DNA of 64,000 bases, from NCBI RefSeq assembly GCF_000620705.1, contig NZ_KK211169.1, positions 285,895-349,894 on the forward strand. Direction: 5' to 3'. The position numbers were made by a program, and so were the translations under genes. The notes under the pieces are model-generated. The model made no database searches. It saw only the letters and a program-made list of their open reading frames with translations, and was not told the DNA's origin. Below are positions 52,929-61,533 of this stretch, one piece after another. Source of the DNA: Nocardioides sp. URHA0020 (GTDB lineage: Bacteria; Actinomycetota; Actinomycetes; Propionibacteriales; Nocardioidaceae). The first letter of the stretch is position 1. The number at the start of each line of letters is the position of its first letter.

Positions 52929-55900
52929 GTGAGAAGAACACTGGTGGGGATCCTCGTCGGGGCACTGGCCACGACACTGACATTCGTCGCAGCACCCGGC
53001 GTCGCCGCGCCAGGACACACCGTCCTGCCGTCGGCGACGCCGTCGGGTGTGACACCGGCGATCAACAACGGGCAGGTCAACTCGATCGTCCAGGTCGGCT
53101 CGACCGTGGTCGTCGGCGGCACCTTCACCAGCGTCACCCCGCCGGGTGGGGGCGCTCAGACCCGCAACTACGTGATCGCGTTCGACGCAAGCACCGGAGC
53201 CCTGCGGACGTTCGCGGCGAACCTCAACGGGACCGTGCAGGACGTCATGGCGGGGCCGACGGCCGGCACCGTGTACGTCGCCGGCTCCTTCACCACGGTC
53301 AACGGCACCGCGCAGAGTCACGTGACGCTGCTCGACGTGACGAGCGGCGCCATCGTCGGCGCCTTCCGTCCGGCGGCCACCAACGGGGTCGTCAACGCGC
53401 TCACGATGGCGCGGGGCCGACTCGTCCTCGGCGGCAACTTCACCTCGGCCGGCGGAGCGGCGCACGGTGGCCTCGCGGCGGTCAACCCGACCACGGGTGC
53501 CATCGACAACGGCTTCCTGGCGGTCGACGTCGCGGACCGGCACAACGACACGGGCAGTGGAGCCCAGGGCGCGGTGGGCGTCCGCGACCTCGAGGCCACC
53601 TCGAGCGGCGACAAGGTCGCAGTGATCGGCAACTTCAAGCACGTCGACGGACTCGACCGGGACCAGCTCGTGGTCCTCGACGCCACGACGACCTCCGCCA
53701 GCGTGGACCCCGACTGGCAGTCGAACCGCTACAAGCCCTACTGCTTCAACTTCGCCTTCGACACCTACGTCCGGGGGGTGGCGGTGGCACCGGACGACTC
53801 GTACTTCGTGGTCACCGCGACCGGTGGCCAGAACGGTGGGACCCTGTGCGACACCGCCGCCCGCTTCGAGTTCGGCTCGACCGGCAACGACATCCAGCCG
53901 ACCTGGATCGACTACACCGGTGGCGACACCCTCTGGTCGGTCGAGGTCACCGAGAACGCCGTGTACGTCGGCGGGCACCAGCGGTGGATGAACAACTCCG
54001 ACGCCAGTGACAGCAACGGCCAGGGCTCCGTCCCGCGCCCCGGCCTGGCGGCCCTCGACCCGGACTCCGGCATGCCGTTCGCCTGGAACCCGGGCCGCAA
54101 CCCTCGCGGTGCCGCCGCGTTCGCCCTCTACGCCTCGTCGACGGGTCTGTGGGTCGGCAGCGACACCGAGTGGATCGGCGACTTCCGCTACAAGCGACCT
54201 CGGCTCGCGTTCTTCCCGCTGGCCGGCGGGTCCGCTCCAGCGGTGGAGACCACGCCCGGGCTGCCCGGCAACGTCCAGCTCGGTGGCTCGACGGCCACGT
54301 CGCAGGGCAACGTGCTCTACCGCGTCAACGCCGGTGGACCCGACATCGACTCCGTGGACGGCGGTCCGTCGTGGACCGCCGACGACGGTGGGTCGAACCC
54401 CTACCGCAACGACGGCAGCAACGCCGCCGGCTGGGGTCCCGGTGCGACGATCGACGGGACCGTCCCGGCGAGCACGCCGTCCGCCGTCTTCGACTCCGAG
54501 CGCTGGTCGCCCTCGGACGACCCACGGATGTCGTGGGACTTCCCGGTCGCGAACGGGGTGCCGATCCAGGTCCGGCTGTTCTTCGCCAACCGGTGCGGCT
54601 GCACCTCGTCGCCCGGCTCCCGGATCTTCGACGTGGACCTCGACGGCACCCGCGTGCTCGACGACTTCGACATCGTCGCGGCCGCCGGCGACCAGCGGGG
54701 CACGATGAGGGCGTTCGACGTCACCAGTGACGGCAACGTCGACATCGACTTCGCCCACGTGAACGAGAACCCGCTCGTCAACGCGATCGAGATCGTCCGC
54801 CGCGACCTGCCCCCGCCCTCGGGTGGCACCAACTCGCTCACCTCGATCCCCTTCGACGGGACGACGGCCGGCACGCCGGCGTCGGCGGACACCCGGGGTA
54901 TCGACTGGCTCAGCGTCCGTGGCGCGTTCGTCGTCGGCAGCACCCTCTTCTACGGCCGCACCGACGGCTACCTCTACCGCCGGCAGATCACGGCGACGCA
55001 GACCGGTGCGGAGGTCCGGATCGACCCGTACAACGATCCCGCCTGGAGCGACGTCGACACCGGGTCCAACAACACCTACCGGGGTCGGCTGCCCAACTTC
55101 TACGGCGAGCTGTCGTCGGTCACGGGCATGGCGTACGCCGCCGACCGCATCTACTACACCCGGTCGGGCGACCCGAACCTCTACTGGCGCTGGTTCAGCG
55201 TCGACAGCGGCATCGTCGGCAGCCAGGTGTTCACCGCGAACGCGGGCCGGTCGTGGTCGGACACGCGCGGTCTGATGATCGTGGGCGCCAAGCTGTACGT
55301 CGTCAGCCGGACCAACGGCGGCATCTCCGTGATGGACTTCGCCGACGGGTCGCCGCAGGGTGCGCCGTCGCCCATCAGCACCTCGGTGGACTGGCGCGGT
55401 CGCGCCCTGTTCGTCGGCCCCGGCGCTCCGGCGAACAAGCCCCCGGTCGCGTCCTTCACGGCCAGCTGCTCGGGCCTGACCTGCCAGGTCGACGCCGGCG
55501 CCTCGAGCGACCCCGACGGCTCGGTGCAGGGCTACCAGTGGACGTTCGGCGACGGCCAGTCCGCGAGCGGGAAGACCGCGTCCAACACGTACGCAGCGGA
55601 CGGCGGGTACACGATCACGCTGACCGTCACCGACGACGACGGTGCCACCGCGTCGACGACCAGGCCGGTCTCGGTGACGACACCGCCGCCCGGCACGGCC
55701 ATCAGCTATGTCGGGTCGTCGACCTCCAACGCCAACACCGCGTCGCCCTCGGTCGGTGTGCCCGGTGCAGTGCAGGCGGACGACGTGCTCGTCCTGGTTG
55801 GCAGCTACGGCGCTGACGCGACACCCGCGACGCCATCCGGGTGGACGCTCAGGGACCAACGCGCGGTGAGCGGCATGACGAGCTTCGTCTGGACCAGGCG

Positions 55901-56312
55901 CGCGACCTCGGGTGACGCCGGCGCGAGCGTGGTCACCCAGCTCCCGGCCGTGGTGAAGTCGGCGCTGGTGCTGACGGCGTACCGAGGAGTGGACCCCACG
56001 CAGCCCCTCAATGCGATCGCCAGCAGCACCGACTCCGGCACGGCCCAGCACGTGAGCCCGACCGCGGCCGGCGTGGCGAACGGCTGGACGCTCCAGATCT
56101 GGACCGACAAGTCGTCGGGCACCACGAGCTGGACGCCGCCGGGCTCCGTCACGACCCGTGGCTCGACGTACGGGACGGGCGCCGGTCGGGTGACGGCCAT
56201 CGCCACCGACTCCGCCGGTGGAGCCGGGACCGTCGGCGGGCAGACGGCCGTCACGGACGTCGCGTCCGGTCGGGGCATCGCGTGGACGATCACCGTGCGG
56301 AGGGCGTCATGA
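52929..56312 (+). CDS. Large secreted mosaic protein: beta-propeller-like, malectin-like and PKD domains
   Basis: A 1127-residue protein with a signal peptide (about 1-32). The N-terminal part (about 40-450) has repeated motifs such as VVGGTFTSV and YVAGSFTTVNG, like delta-60 or beta-propeller repeats. A malectin-like carbohydrate-binding domain lies at about 460-630, a propeller-like stretch to about 830, a PKD domain at about 836-920 and a beta-rich C-terminal domain at about 922-1127. It probably binds the surface glycan or a host/substrate surface. The GTG start at 52929 is the first with a signal peptide. Confidence 0.82.
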   Translation: MRRTLVGILVGALATTLTFVAAPGVAAPGHTVLPSATPSGVTPAINNGQVNSIVQVGSTVVVGGTFTSVTPPGGGAQTRNYVIAFDASTGALRTFAANLNGTVQDVMAGPTAGTVYVAGSFTTVNGTAQSHVTLLDVTSGAIVGAFRPAATNGVVNALTMARGRLVLGGNFTSAGGAAHGGLAAVNPTTGAIDNGFLAVDVADRHNDTGSGAQGAVGVRDLEATSSGDKVAVIGNFKHVDGLDRDQLVVLDATTTSASVDPDWQSNRYKPYCFNFAFDTYVRGVAVAPDDSYFVVTATGGQNGGTLCDTAARFEFGSTGNDIQPTWIDYTGGDTLWSVEVTENAVYVGGHQRWMNNSDASDSNGQGSVPRPGLAALDPDSGMPFAWNPGRNPRGAAAFALYASSTGLWVGSDTEWIGDFRYKRPRLAFFPLAGGSAPAVETTPGLPGNVQLGGSTATSQGNVLYRVNAGGPDIDSVDGGPSWTADDGGSNPYRNDGSNAAGWGPGATIDGTVPASTPSAVFDSERWSPSDDPRMSWDFPVANGVPIQVRLFFANRCGCTSSPGSRIFDVDLDGTRVLDDFDIVAAAGDQRGTMRAFDVTSDGNVDIDFAHVNENPLVNAIEIVRRDLPPPSGGTNSLTSIPFDGTTAGTPASADTRGIDWLSVRGAFVVGSTLFYGRTDGYLYRRQITATQTGAEVRIDPYNDPAWSDVDTGSNNTYRGRLPNFYGELSSVTGMAYAADRIYYTRSGDPNLYWRWFSVDSGIVGSQVFTANAGRSWSDTRGLMIVGAKLYVVSRTNGGISVMDFADGSPQGAPSPISTSVDWRGRALFVGPGAPANKPPVASFTASCSGLTCQVDAGASSDPDGSVQGYQWTFGDGQSASGKTASNTYAADGGYTITLTVTDDDGATASTTRPVSVTTPPPGTAISYVGSSTSNANTASPSVGVPGAVQADDVLVLVGSYGADATPATPSGWTLRDQRAVSGMTSFVWTRRATSGDAGASVVTQLPAVVKSALVLTAYRGVDPTQPLNAIASSTDSGTAQHVSPTAAGVANGWTLQIWTDKSSGTTSWTPPGSVTTRGSTYGTGAGRVTAIATDSAGGAGTVGGQTAVTDVASGRGIAWTITVRRAS

Positions 56313-56968
56313 TCCGCCCACGATCGGTACGCGCGGGATGTGCCTGGGCGGCGGTCGCCGTCATCCTCACAGGCTGCTCGTCCGCGGACTCCGATGACCC
56401 AGCTCCGGAGGCGGCCAGCCCGCCTGCCGCGGGCGCGACCGCGGGTGCGAGCAAGGACGCCGGTGCGACGGCGGGTGCGAGCAAGGACGCCGGTGCGACG
56501 GCGGGTGCGAGCAAGGACGCGGGTGCGACGGACGGTTCCACCGGTGCCGTCGCACCTGCCTCACCGACGGCGTCTCCCGGCCTGCCGCAACTCGGGGCGC
56601 ACGGCGACCAGTCGGACGTGCTCGCCCGCCTGCCCGGGAAGGACACTGGCTGCGTCGCCGTGGGAGCAGAGCGGGACGTGCGCTCCGGGAGCTTCGCTGC
56701 CGGCCCCTTCGACACCGCGAGCTCCGAGGCGGGCTCGGGCAGCGTGCGTCTCTACTTCATCCCGCGGCACGCCGGGCGGATGCCGGGCGTGCGGGTGACC
56801 GGGCGCAACCTGGCGACCGGGGAGACGTTCGCGCGTCGCCAGCGCACCGTCGCGGATGCCGGACGGTTCCAGCTCTACGACCTTCAGGTCCCGGCAGCAC
56901 GGGGCAGCTGGGAGATCACCGCAGTGGCCGGCCGTGACCGCGGCTGCTGGTCGGTGGACCTGGGTTGA
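56309..56968 (+). CDS. Lipoprotein with a GATAGASKDA repeat linker (219 aa)
   Basis: A 219-residue lipoprotein with the lipobox VILTGCSSA. A Ala/Gly-rich linker holds three near-perfect copies of GATAGASKDA (DNA repeat at 56431-56520). A small C-terminal domain of about 130 residues, unrecognised and with one likely disulfide pair (GKDTGCVAV, RDRGCWSV), follows. The ATG overlaps the stop of the mosaic protein (ATGA), so they are co-translated. The 3' 85 bases overlap the convergent LuxR gene. Confidence 0.8.
   Translation: MIRPRSVRAGCAWAAVAVILTGCSSADSDDPAPEAASPPAAGATAGASKDAGATAGASKDAGATAGASKDAGATDGSTGAVAPASPTASPGLPQLGAHGDQSDVLARLPGKDTGCVAVGAERDVRSGSFAAGPFDTASSEAGSGSVRLYFIPRHAGRMPGVRVTGRNLATGETFARRQRTVADAGRFQLYDLQVPAARGSWEITAVAGRDRGCWSVDLG
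56431..56520 (+). repeat. In-frame 30-bp tandem repeat, three copies
   Basis: Three 30-base units from 56431 lie in frame in the lipoprotein gene. Units two and three are identical and the first differs at two positions. Ten more bases continue the pattern. The repeat number is likely to vary between strains by slippage. Confidence 0.9.
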
Positions 56969-57759
56969 GCGCCCGACCGGGGCCGGGCGCGTGGCAACGG
57001 GCTCGGCTGGGGGTCCCAGCCGGCCTGGCGCGCGACGGCGACGGCGGACAGCTGGGAGCTGACCTCGAGCTTGCTCAGCACCCGGCTGATCTGGGTGCGG
57101 ACCGTCGCGATGGAGACGACGTGCCCGCGGGCGATGTCATCGGCTGTGTGGCCGCGCATCAGCGCGCGCAGGATGCGCGCCTCGGCCGGCGCCAGCCGAC
57201 CCAGGTTGCGCTGCACGTGCGTGTCGGGCCCGGGCGCGACCTGCTCGAGGCGCGGCCGCGCGAGGTCGGTCGCTGCGCTCCTGCGGTGCTCGGGCCGGTC
57301 CGGGTTCTCTGACGACCCAGACGGCCCGGACAGCTCGGACACCAGGGCCGCGATGACATCGGTGATGCCGGCATCGCACCGGACCGAGACCGCTCCGGCC
57401 TGCTGGTAGCGGGCCTCGTCGAGGTCGTTGAGAGCCGGACCGCTCACCAGGACGGTCACCCCGCGCGAGCTGAGCTCCTCGACGAGCGTGACGACGTCCG
57501 TGACGCCACCACGGCTCAGGCTGAGCACCACGATCGAGGCTCCGGTGCGCAGCACGGCCTGGCACACGTCGGCCGTCGAGCACAGGGGCCGCAGCGCGAC
57601 CACGACGGGGGTGCAGGTGCCGCTGTGGGACAGCGTCATCGCGATGGCCTCGGCCACCAGCGCGAAGCGGTCGACCACCGCCACCCGGCGGCGGTCGCCG
57701 GCGCGGCGCGCGACGTCGCTGGGGCGCTGGGCCCGTTCGGTGCATCGAACGTCTGCCAC
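56884..57759 (-). CDS. LuxR-type regulator with degenerate receiver domain (291 aa)
   Basis: A 291-residue NarL/LuxR-like protein. The N-terminal receiver-like part has VAVVDRFALVAEA, but Ser takes the place of the phosphoacceptor Asp (SIVVLSLSRGG), so phosphorylation is unlikely. The LuxR helix-turn-helix is intact (LAPAEARILRALMRGHTADDIA to LSKLEVSSQL). After it comes a 40-residue Pro/Arg-rich tail that overlaps the convergent lipoprotein gene. The start is a GTG at 57759 with AGGGGG upstream. Confidence 0.83.
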   Translation of the reverse strand: MADVRCTERAQRPSDVARRAGDRRRVAVVDRFALVAEAIAMTLSHSGTCTPVVVALRPLCSTADVCQAVLRTGASIVVLSLSRGGVTDVVTLVEELSSRGVTVLVSGPALNDLDEARYQQAGAVSVRCDAGITDVIAALVSELSGPSGSSENPDRPEHRRSAATDLARPRLEQVAPGPDTHVQRNLGRLAPAEARILRALMRGHTADDIARGHVVSIATVRTQISRVLSKLEVSSQLSAVAVARQAGWDPQPSPLPRARPRSGAQPRSTDQQPRSRPATAVISQLPRAAGT

Positions 57760-57862
57760 CGTCGATCATCCCCCTGCCGTGCCACCCCCGAGGTGGTCGG
57801 TCGGAGTGGAGCAGACGCGGATCGACGTGACCACAGCCCCAGTCGGATCTGGTGCTTTCGGT

Positions 57863-57870
57863 CTAGGCAG
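57863..57870 (-). promoter_or_regulatory. CTAGGCAG element and direct repeat upstream of a LuxR gene
   Basis: CTAGGCAG lies 104 bases before the GTG at 57759. It belongs to a longer direct repeat: TCGGTCTAG then NCA and ATGC at 57858 and again at 57898, exactly 40 bases apart. AGGCA-GAA-TGCCT at 57865-57877 is also a perfect inverted repeat. Confidence 0.4.
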
Positions 57871-57906
57871 AATGCCTGAACGGGCCAGTGGATGCAATCG
57901 GTCTAG

Positions 57907-59361
57907 TCAATATGCGCCACGGTGCGCCAGCACCGCTGAGACCGTGCGCAGCACGATCACCGCGTCCAGGCGCAGCGACCAGTGGTCGACGTAGTGCAGG
58001 TCGAGCCGCACGGCCTCCGCCCACGTCAGGTCCGAGCGCCCGGACACCTGCCACAGCCCGGTCAGGCCGGGCTTCACGACCAGTCGGTGGCGTGGGTCGA
58101 CGTCGTACCTCTCCACCTCACCCGGCAGGGCGGGTCGGGGGCCGACCAGCGACATCTGACCGAGGAGCACGTTGACGAGCTGCGGGAGCTCGTCCAGCGA
58201 GTAGCGACGGACCCACGTGCCGACCCGGGTGACCCGGGGGTCCTGACGCATCTTGAAGAGGACCCCGGACCCCTCGTTGTGGTCGAGCAGACCGTCGACC
58301 TGTGCGGCGGCGCCGGTCGACATGGTCCGGAACTTGTACATCGTGAACGGCACGCCGTCGCGCCCGACGCGCTGCTGGCGGAAGATCGCCGGTCCCGGGC
58401 TGTCGCGGCGGATGAGCAGCGCGATGATGCCCATCAACGGCAGGAGGAGCAGGAGCACCAGGGCCGCGCCGACGCGATCGAGGAGCTCCTTCACCCCGCG
58501 GGCCGCGGAGGGCGACGTCGCGTGCCGCAGTCGGAGCAGACCGGCGGTGCCGGCCGGGACCAGCCGGGCCGAGCGTGGGCCGACGTCGAGCAGCCCGGTG
58601 CCGACGTACACGTCGAGACCGGCCGCGTGCGCCGCCCACCCCAACCGGCGGGCGGACGAGGGGTCGAGGTCCCGGCCGGGGGCCAGGACCACCGCCGACG
58701 CCCGCGCAGCACGCGCCGCGTCCGTCGCGGTGTCCACGCCGATCCAGATGGCGACACCCTCCGCCGAGGCATCGAGCGGAGCTGCGTCGTCGGCGCCGTC
58801 GGCGGTCATGCACACCGCCGCCACGTCCCACCGCGAGCGCGGCCCGGCCCGCAGGTCGCCGAGCAGGCGGTGCACCTCGGGGCCGTCCCCGACCAGCACC
58901 ACCCGCGTCGGTCCGCGGGTGCTGGCGAGACCCTGCGCCAGGAGCCGCGGCAGGAGGGTGGCGAGCATCAGGGCGGCCGTGGCCGCCACGAGCTGTGCGG
59001 GCGTCGCCGCCGGCGACCAGGCGGCCTCCGCGACCCAGCAGCCGACGCCGAGGATCGCGGCGGCCCGCGGGACCGCCCGCAGCCGGTCTCCACGGGTGTG
59101 GGCCGACCAGGCGCCCGACAGCCCGAGGGCGAGCGCCCAGGTGAGGCCGACCAGGCCGAGCGCCGCCGCGGACGGTGCGCTCCCGGCGGCCCGCAGGGGC
59201 ACGAGCAGCACGACGGCGGCGACCAGGAGGTCGATCGCCGGCCACCACTGCTGGAGGTGTGACCTCGACAGCGCTGCGGAGGGTGCGCGGTCGGCGACCG
59301 CTGCGGCGACGGGCAGGGGCAGGAGCTCGGTGTCGGTCTCGGTGATCGACTGCGTCGTCAT
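57907..59361 (-). CDS. Polyprenyl-phosphate sugar phosphotransferase (WcaJ/CpsE-like)
   Basis: A 484-residue phosphoglycosyl transferase. The N-terminal half has four or five membrane helices and a Rossmann-like CoA-binding-type fold. The C-terminal catalytic domain (about 287-484) has KELLDRVGAALVLLLLLPLM, MYKFRTM, SLDELPQLVNVLLGQMSLVGPRP and KPGLTGLWQVSGRS. It puts the first sugar phosphate on undecaprenyl phosphate, starting repeat-unit synthesis. I choose the ATG at 59361; the frame is open to a GTG at 59394. Confidence 0.92.
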   Translation of the reverse strand: MTTQSITETDTELLPLPVAAAVADRAPSAALSRSHLQQWWPAIDLLVAAVVLLVPLRAAGSAPSAAALGLVGLTWALALGLSGAWSAHTRGDRLRAVPRAAAILGVGCWVAEAAWSPAATPAQLVAATAALMLATLLPRLLAQGLASTRGPTRVVLVGDGPEVHRLLGDLRAGPRSRWDVAAVCMTADGADDAAPLDASAEGVAIWIGVDTATDAARAARASAVVLAPGRDLDPSSARRLGWAAHAAGLDVYVGTGLLDVGPRSARLVPAGTAGLLRLRHATSPSAARGVKELLDRVGAALVLLLLLPLMGIIALLIRRDSPGPAIFRQQRVGRDGVPFTMYKFRTMSTGAAAQVDGLLDHNEGSGVLFKMRQDPRVTRVGTWVRRYSLDELPQLVNVLLGQMSLVGPRPALPGEVERYDVDPRHRLVVKPGLTGLWQVSGRSDLTWAEAVRLDLHYVDHWSLRLDAVIVLRTVSAVLAHRGAY

Positions 59362-59420
59362 GCCCCAGCCCTGAGGTCGCGGATGCGGTCCCACCGACGC
59401 ACACCACTGATGGCCAAAAA

Positions 59421-59428
59421 CTAGGCAG
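59421..59428 (-). promoter_or_regulatory. CTAGGCAG element upstream of the sugar phosphotransferase
   Basis: CTAGGCAG lies 60 bases before the start at 59361, nearly the same distance as upstream of the LCP gene (61 bases). The palindrome at 59446-59461 is 17 bases further out. Confidence 0.4.
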
Positions 59429-59445
59429 TAACCGCGCCCGGGGCA

Positions 59446-59461
59446 TGCCCCAAATCGGGCA
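59446..59461. promoter_or_regulatory. Palindromic operator candidate
   Basis: TGCCCCAAATCGGGCA has perfect TGCCC/GGGCA arms around CAAATC. It lies 85 bases before the sugar phosphotransferase start, the same distance as the copy before the Wzz-like gene. Confidence 0.6.
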
Positions 59462-59535
59462 AAGGTGACGCCGGTTCTGTCACGCGTCGCGGCAGGGCAC
59501 TGCCCCGCGCCCCGCTCGTCCGGGCCGACGGAGTG

Positions 59536-60225
59536 CTAGCGGCTCGCCGGTCGCCAGCCGGCGCTGTTGGCGAGGCCCACGGCGGCCAGCTGGGAGGAGA
59601 CCTCGAGCTTGGCGAGGATCGACTTCACCTGGGTGCGCACGGTCGCCTCCGAGACCACGCTGGCGGTCGCGATGTCGCGGACCGTCCGGCCGAGCATCAG
59701 CTCGCCGAGCACGGCCTCCTCGCGCGGCGTGAGCTGGGTCAGCCGCTGCTTGAGCGCCGCACGCTCCTCGCGGTGCTCGTGCCAGTGCCCGACGAGCGCC
59801 TCGCGCTCCTCGCGGTCGATGACCGGGAAGCCCTGGTTGATGCGTCGGACGGTCGCGAGGATGTCGTTGAGGGGCTGGGTCTTGCTCAGCACCTTGCGCG
59901 CGCCGTGCACGAGGCACTCTCCCCAGCGCGCCCGCTCGGTGGAGGCGGTGACGACCACGACGTTCACGCCGGCCTTCACCAGCGGCGTGATCAGCCGGAC
60001 GCCGTCGCCGAGGCGTCCGAGGTCGAGGTCGAGCAGGACGATGCGAGGTCGCATCCGCACGACGGAGGTCAGCATGGCCTGGGCCGAGCCGTTGGTGTCC
60101 GCGTCCGCGATGCGGCGCACGGCGTACCCCTCGAGGTTCAGCGCCAGCTCCAGCGACTCCGCGAACAGCGTGTGGTCCTCGATGATGACGACCTTCACCT
60201 GGCTGCGCGGGCTGGGGGTGCTCAA
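59536..60225 (-). CDS. Response regulator, NarL/LuxR family (229 aa)
   Basis: A complete response regulator. The receiver has the acidic pair Glu16-Asp17, phosphoacceptor Asp66 (VLLDLDLG), Thr in VVVTAS and Lys in VLSKTQP. The LuxR domain is LTPREEAVLGELMLGRTVRDIA with the recognition helix TVRTQVKSILAKL. The TTG at 60225 is chosen because GGGAG lies about 5 bases before it; a GTG at 60198 is possible. It lies downstream of no kinase gene, so its partner may be the kinase at 62201-63676. Confidence 0.87.
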   Translation of the reverse strand: MSTPSPRSQVKVVIIEDHTLFAESLELALNLEGYAVRRIADADTNGSAQAMLTSVVRMRPRIVLLDLDLGRLGDGVRLITPLVKAGVNVVVVTASTERARWGECLVHGARKVLSKTQPLNDILATVRRINQGFPVIDREEREALVGHWHEHREERAALKQRLTQLTPREEAVLGELMLGRTVRDIATASVVSEATVRTQVKSILAKLEVSSQLAAVGLANSAGWRPASR

Positions 60226-60556
60226 CGCAGCTCCCGGGTCCTGGGCAGGGTCCCGCGGCCCGCCATGGTCGGGCTCGGGATGGTCAGGAGCGGGTCGGGT
60301 GGCGCGGCGTCGGCGCCCCGGGCTCCGCGGCGCGGGCTCGCGCCGCACCGGCACTCGTCAGCGGTCTCGGCAACTCCACGCACGGCTCTCCCCCCGGACG
60401 CCACAGCCACACGCAGCCGGCCCCGGCACCCAACCCACATCGGTTTGCCCGCCGACGACAAGCCCGAGAGACGACTGCGGTGTCGTTCTCAGCGTCTCAC
60501 AACGAGCACAGGATCCGTCGGGAATCGGCGGTCGCGGGACTGCTGGGGGTGCGACA

Positions 60557-60572
60557 TACCCCAAATTGGGCA
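60557..60572. promoter_or_regulatory. Best-matching palindromic operator candidate
   Basis: TACCCCAAATTGGGCA differs from the deduced motif at one base of 16. It lies between two divergent LuxR-type genes. Confidence 0.6.
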
Positions 60573-60721
60573 TGGCCCCACCCGGGGTGACCGAGCCGAC
60601 CGCAGCAGTCGCACGAGGTCTCGGTCACGGGGGATGGTGTCGGGGCCTCGGCCTGCCACGGCCGGCTCGCCGGCTCGGCCGAGCCGGGTCCCACCCTCGG
60701 TCGACGCGGTGGTCCGCCGCA

Positions 60722-60737
60722 TCCCGAAAGTAGGGGA
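60722..60737. promoter_or_regulatory. Palindromic motif copy upstream of a LuxR gene
   Basis: TCCCGAAAGTAGGGGA matches 11 of 16 bases and ends 56 bases before the ATG at 60793, where the copies before other genes also lie. Confidence 0.4.
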
Positions 60738-60792
60738 GATCACGGCTCGCGCGGATCACAGCAGTCCCAGCGGCCGCACGATGTGACACCTG

Positions 60793-61515
60793 ATGATGGC
60801 CAGTATCACGACCACGGACGGCACGGGACCGCAGCCGACTCCAGCCACGCGGTCACGCCGCGCGGTCGAGGTGGTGCTCGCCTCGGACCTCTCCCTGGTG
60901 GCGGAGGCGGTCGCGGCCGCGCTCGCCAGCCGGGACATCCGCACCTCGCTGCTCTCCTGGCCGCGGGTGCCGCGCGACGACCCGGCGTACCGCCAGCTGA
61001 GCCGGATCAGGCCCGACGTGGCGATCCTGCTGTACGACGTCGACCTGTCGATCCGGATGGCCGAGGCCGGCGCGCTGATCCGGGGCTGGGACGGTCCCTG
61101 GCTCGTGCTGACCGGGGCGAGTCCCGGCGTCGCGTGGGGCGGGCTCCGCAGCGCCGGTGCGGCCGCGGTCCGCACCAGCATGACCGACCTCGACGAGCTG
61201 GAGGCCCTGATCCGGCACCTCTCCGCCGGCGAGGAGGCGCCGTGCGCCGAGCTCCTCGACGACTACGCCGTGGCCTGGCGCGAGGCCCAGGAGGAGAACG
61301 CCGAGGTCCAGTCGCGGGTGGACAGCCTCACGCCTCGGGAGCGGCAGGTGCTCGACCTGCTCCGCCACGGCATCCGGGTCCGGGGGATCGCCTCCATGCT
61401 GGGGCTGTCGGAGTCGACCGTGCGCAGCCAGGTGCGGTCCGTGCTGCGCAAGCTCGACGTCCGCTCCCAGCTGGCCGCCGTGGCGATGCTTCGTGCGATG
61501 GACGAGGCGGGCTGA
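60793..61515 (+). CDS. LuxR-type regulator with partly degenerate receiver (240 aa)
   Basis: A 240-residue protein. The receiver-like part begins VEVVLASDLSLVAEA, where one of the two acidic residues is lost. Asp82 (ILLYDVDL) may be the phosphoacceptor, but a two-residue insertion shifts it. The LuxR domain is LTPRERQVLDLLRHGIRVRGIASML with STVRSQVRSVLRKL. ATGs at 60793 and 60796 are adjacent. No kinase gene is on the same strand nearby. Confidence 0.83.
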   Translation: MMASITTTDGTGPQPTPATRSRRAVEVVLASDLSLVAEAVAAALASRDIRTSLLSWPRVPRDDPAYRQLSRIRPDVAILLYDVDLSIRMAEAGALIRGWDGPWLVLTGASPGVAWGGLRSAGAAAVRTSMTDLDELEALIRHLSAGEEAPCAELLDDYAVAWREAQEENAEVQSRVDSLTPRERQVLDLLRHGIRVRGIASMLGLSESTVRSQVRSVLRKLDVRSQLAAVAMLRAMDEAG

Positions 61516-61533
61516 CGGCCGCGAGCGCTGCGG

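Larger units (their letters stand above)
60226..60792. promoter_or_regulatory. 567-base divergent regulatory region with two motif copies
   Basis: No gene is visible between the divergent regulators. Two palindromic motif copies at 60557-60572 and 60722-60737 are the only clear signals. Open frames on both strands are GC-rich shadows without ribosome sites. Confidence 0.5.

Noticed and set aside
51912..56051. Antisense open frame of 1379 codons opposite the GH26-like and mosaic-protein genes
   Set aside because: It is Val/Arg/Gly/Asp-rich without any domain, crosses two genes with clear signal peptides and motifs, and is a typical GC-rich shadow.
56431..56530. 30-bp direct repeats as a CRISPR or origin iteron
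   Set aside because: The units are contiguous, in frame and encode a lipoprotein linker.
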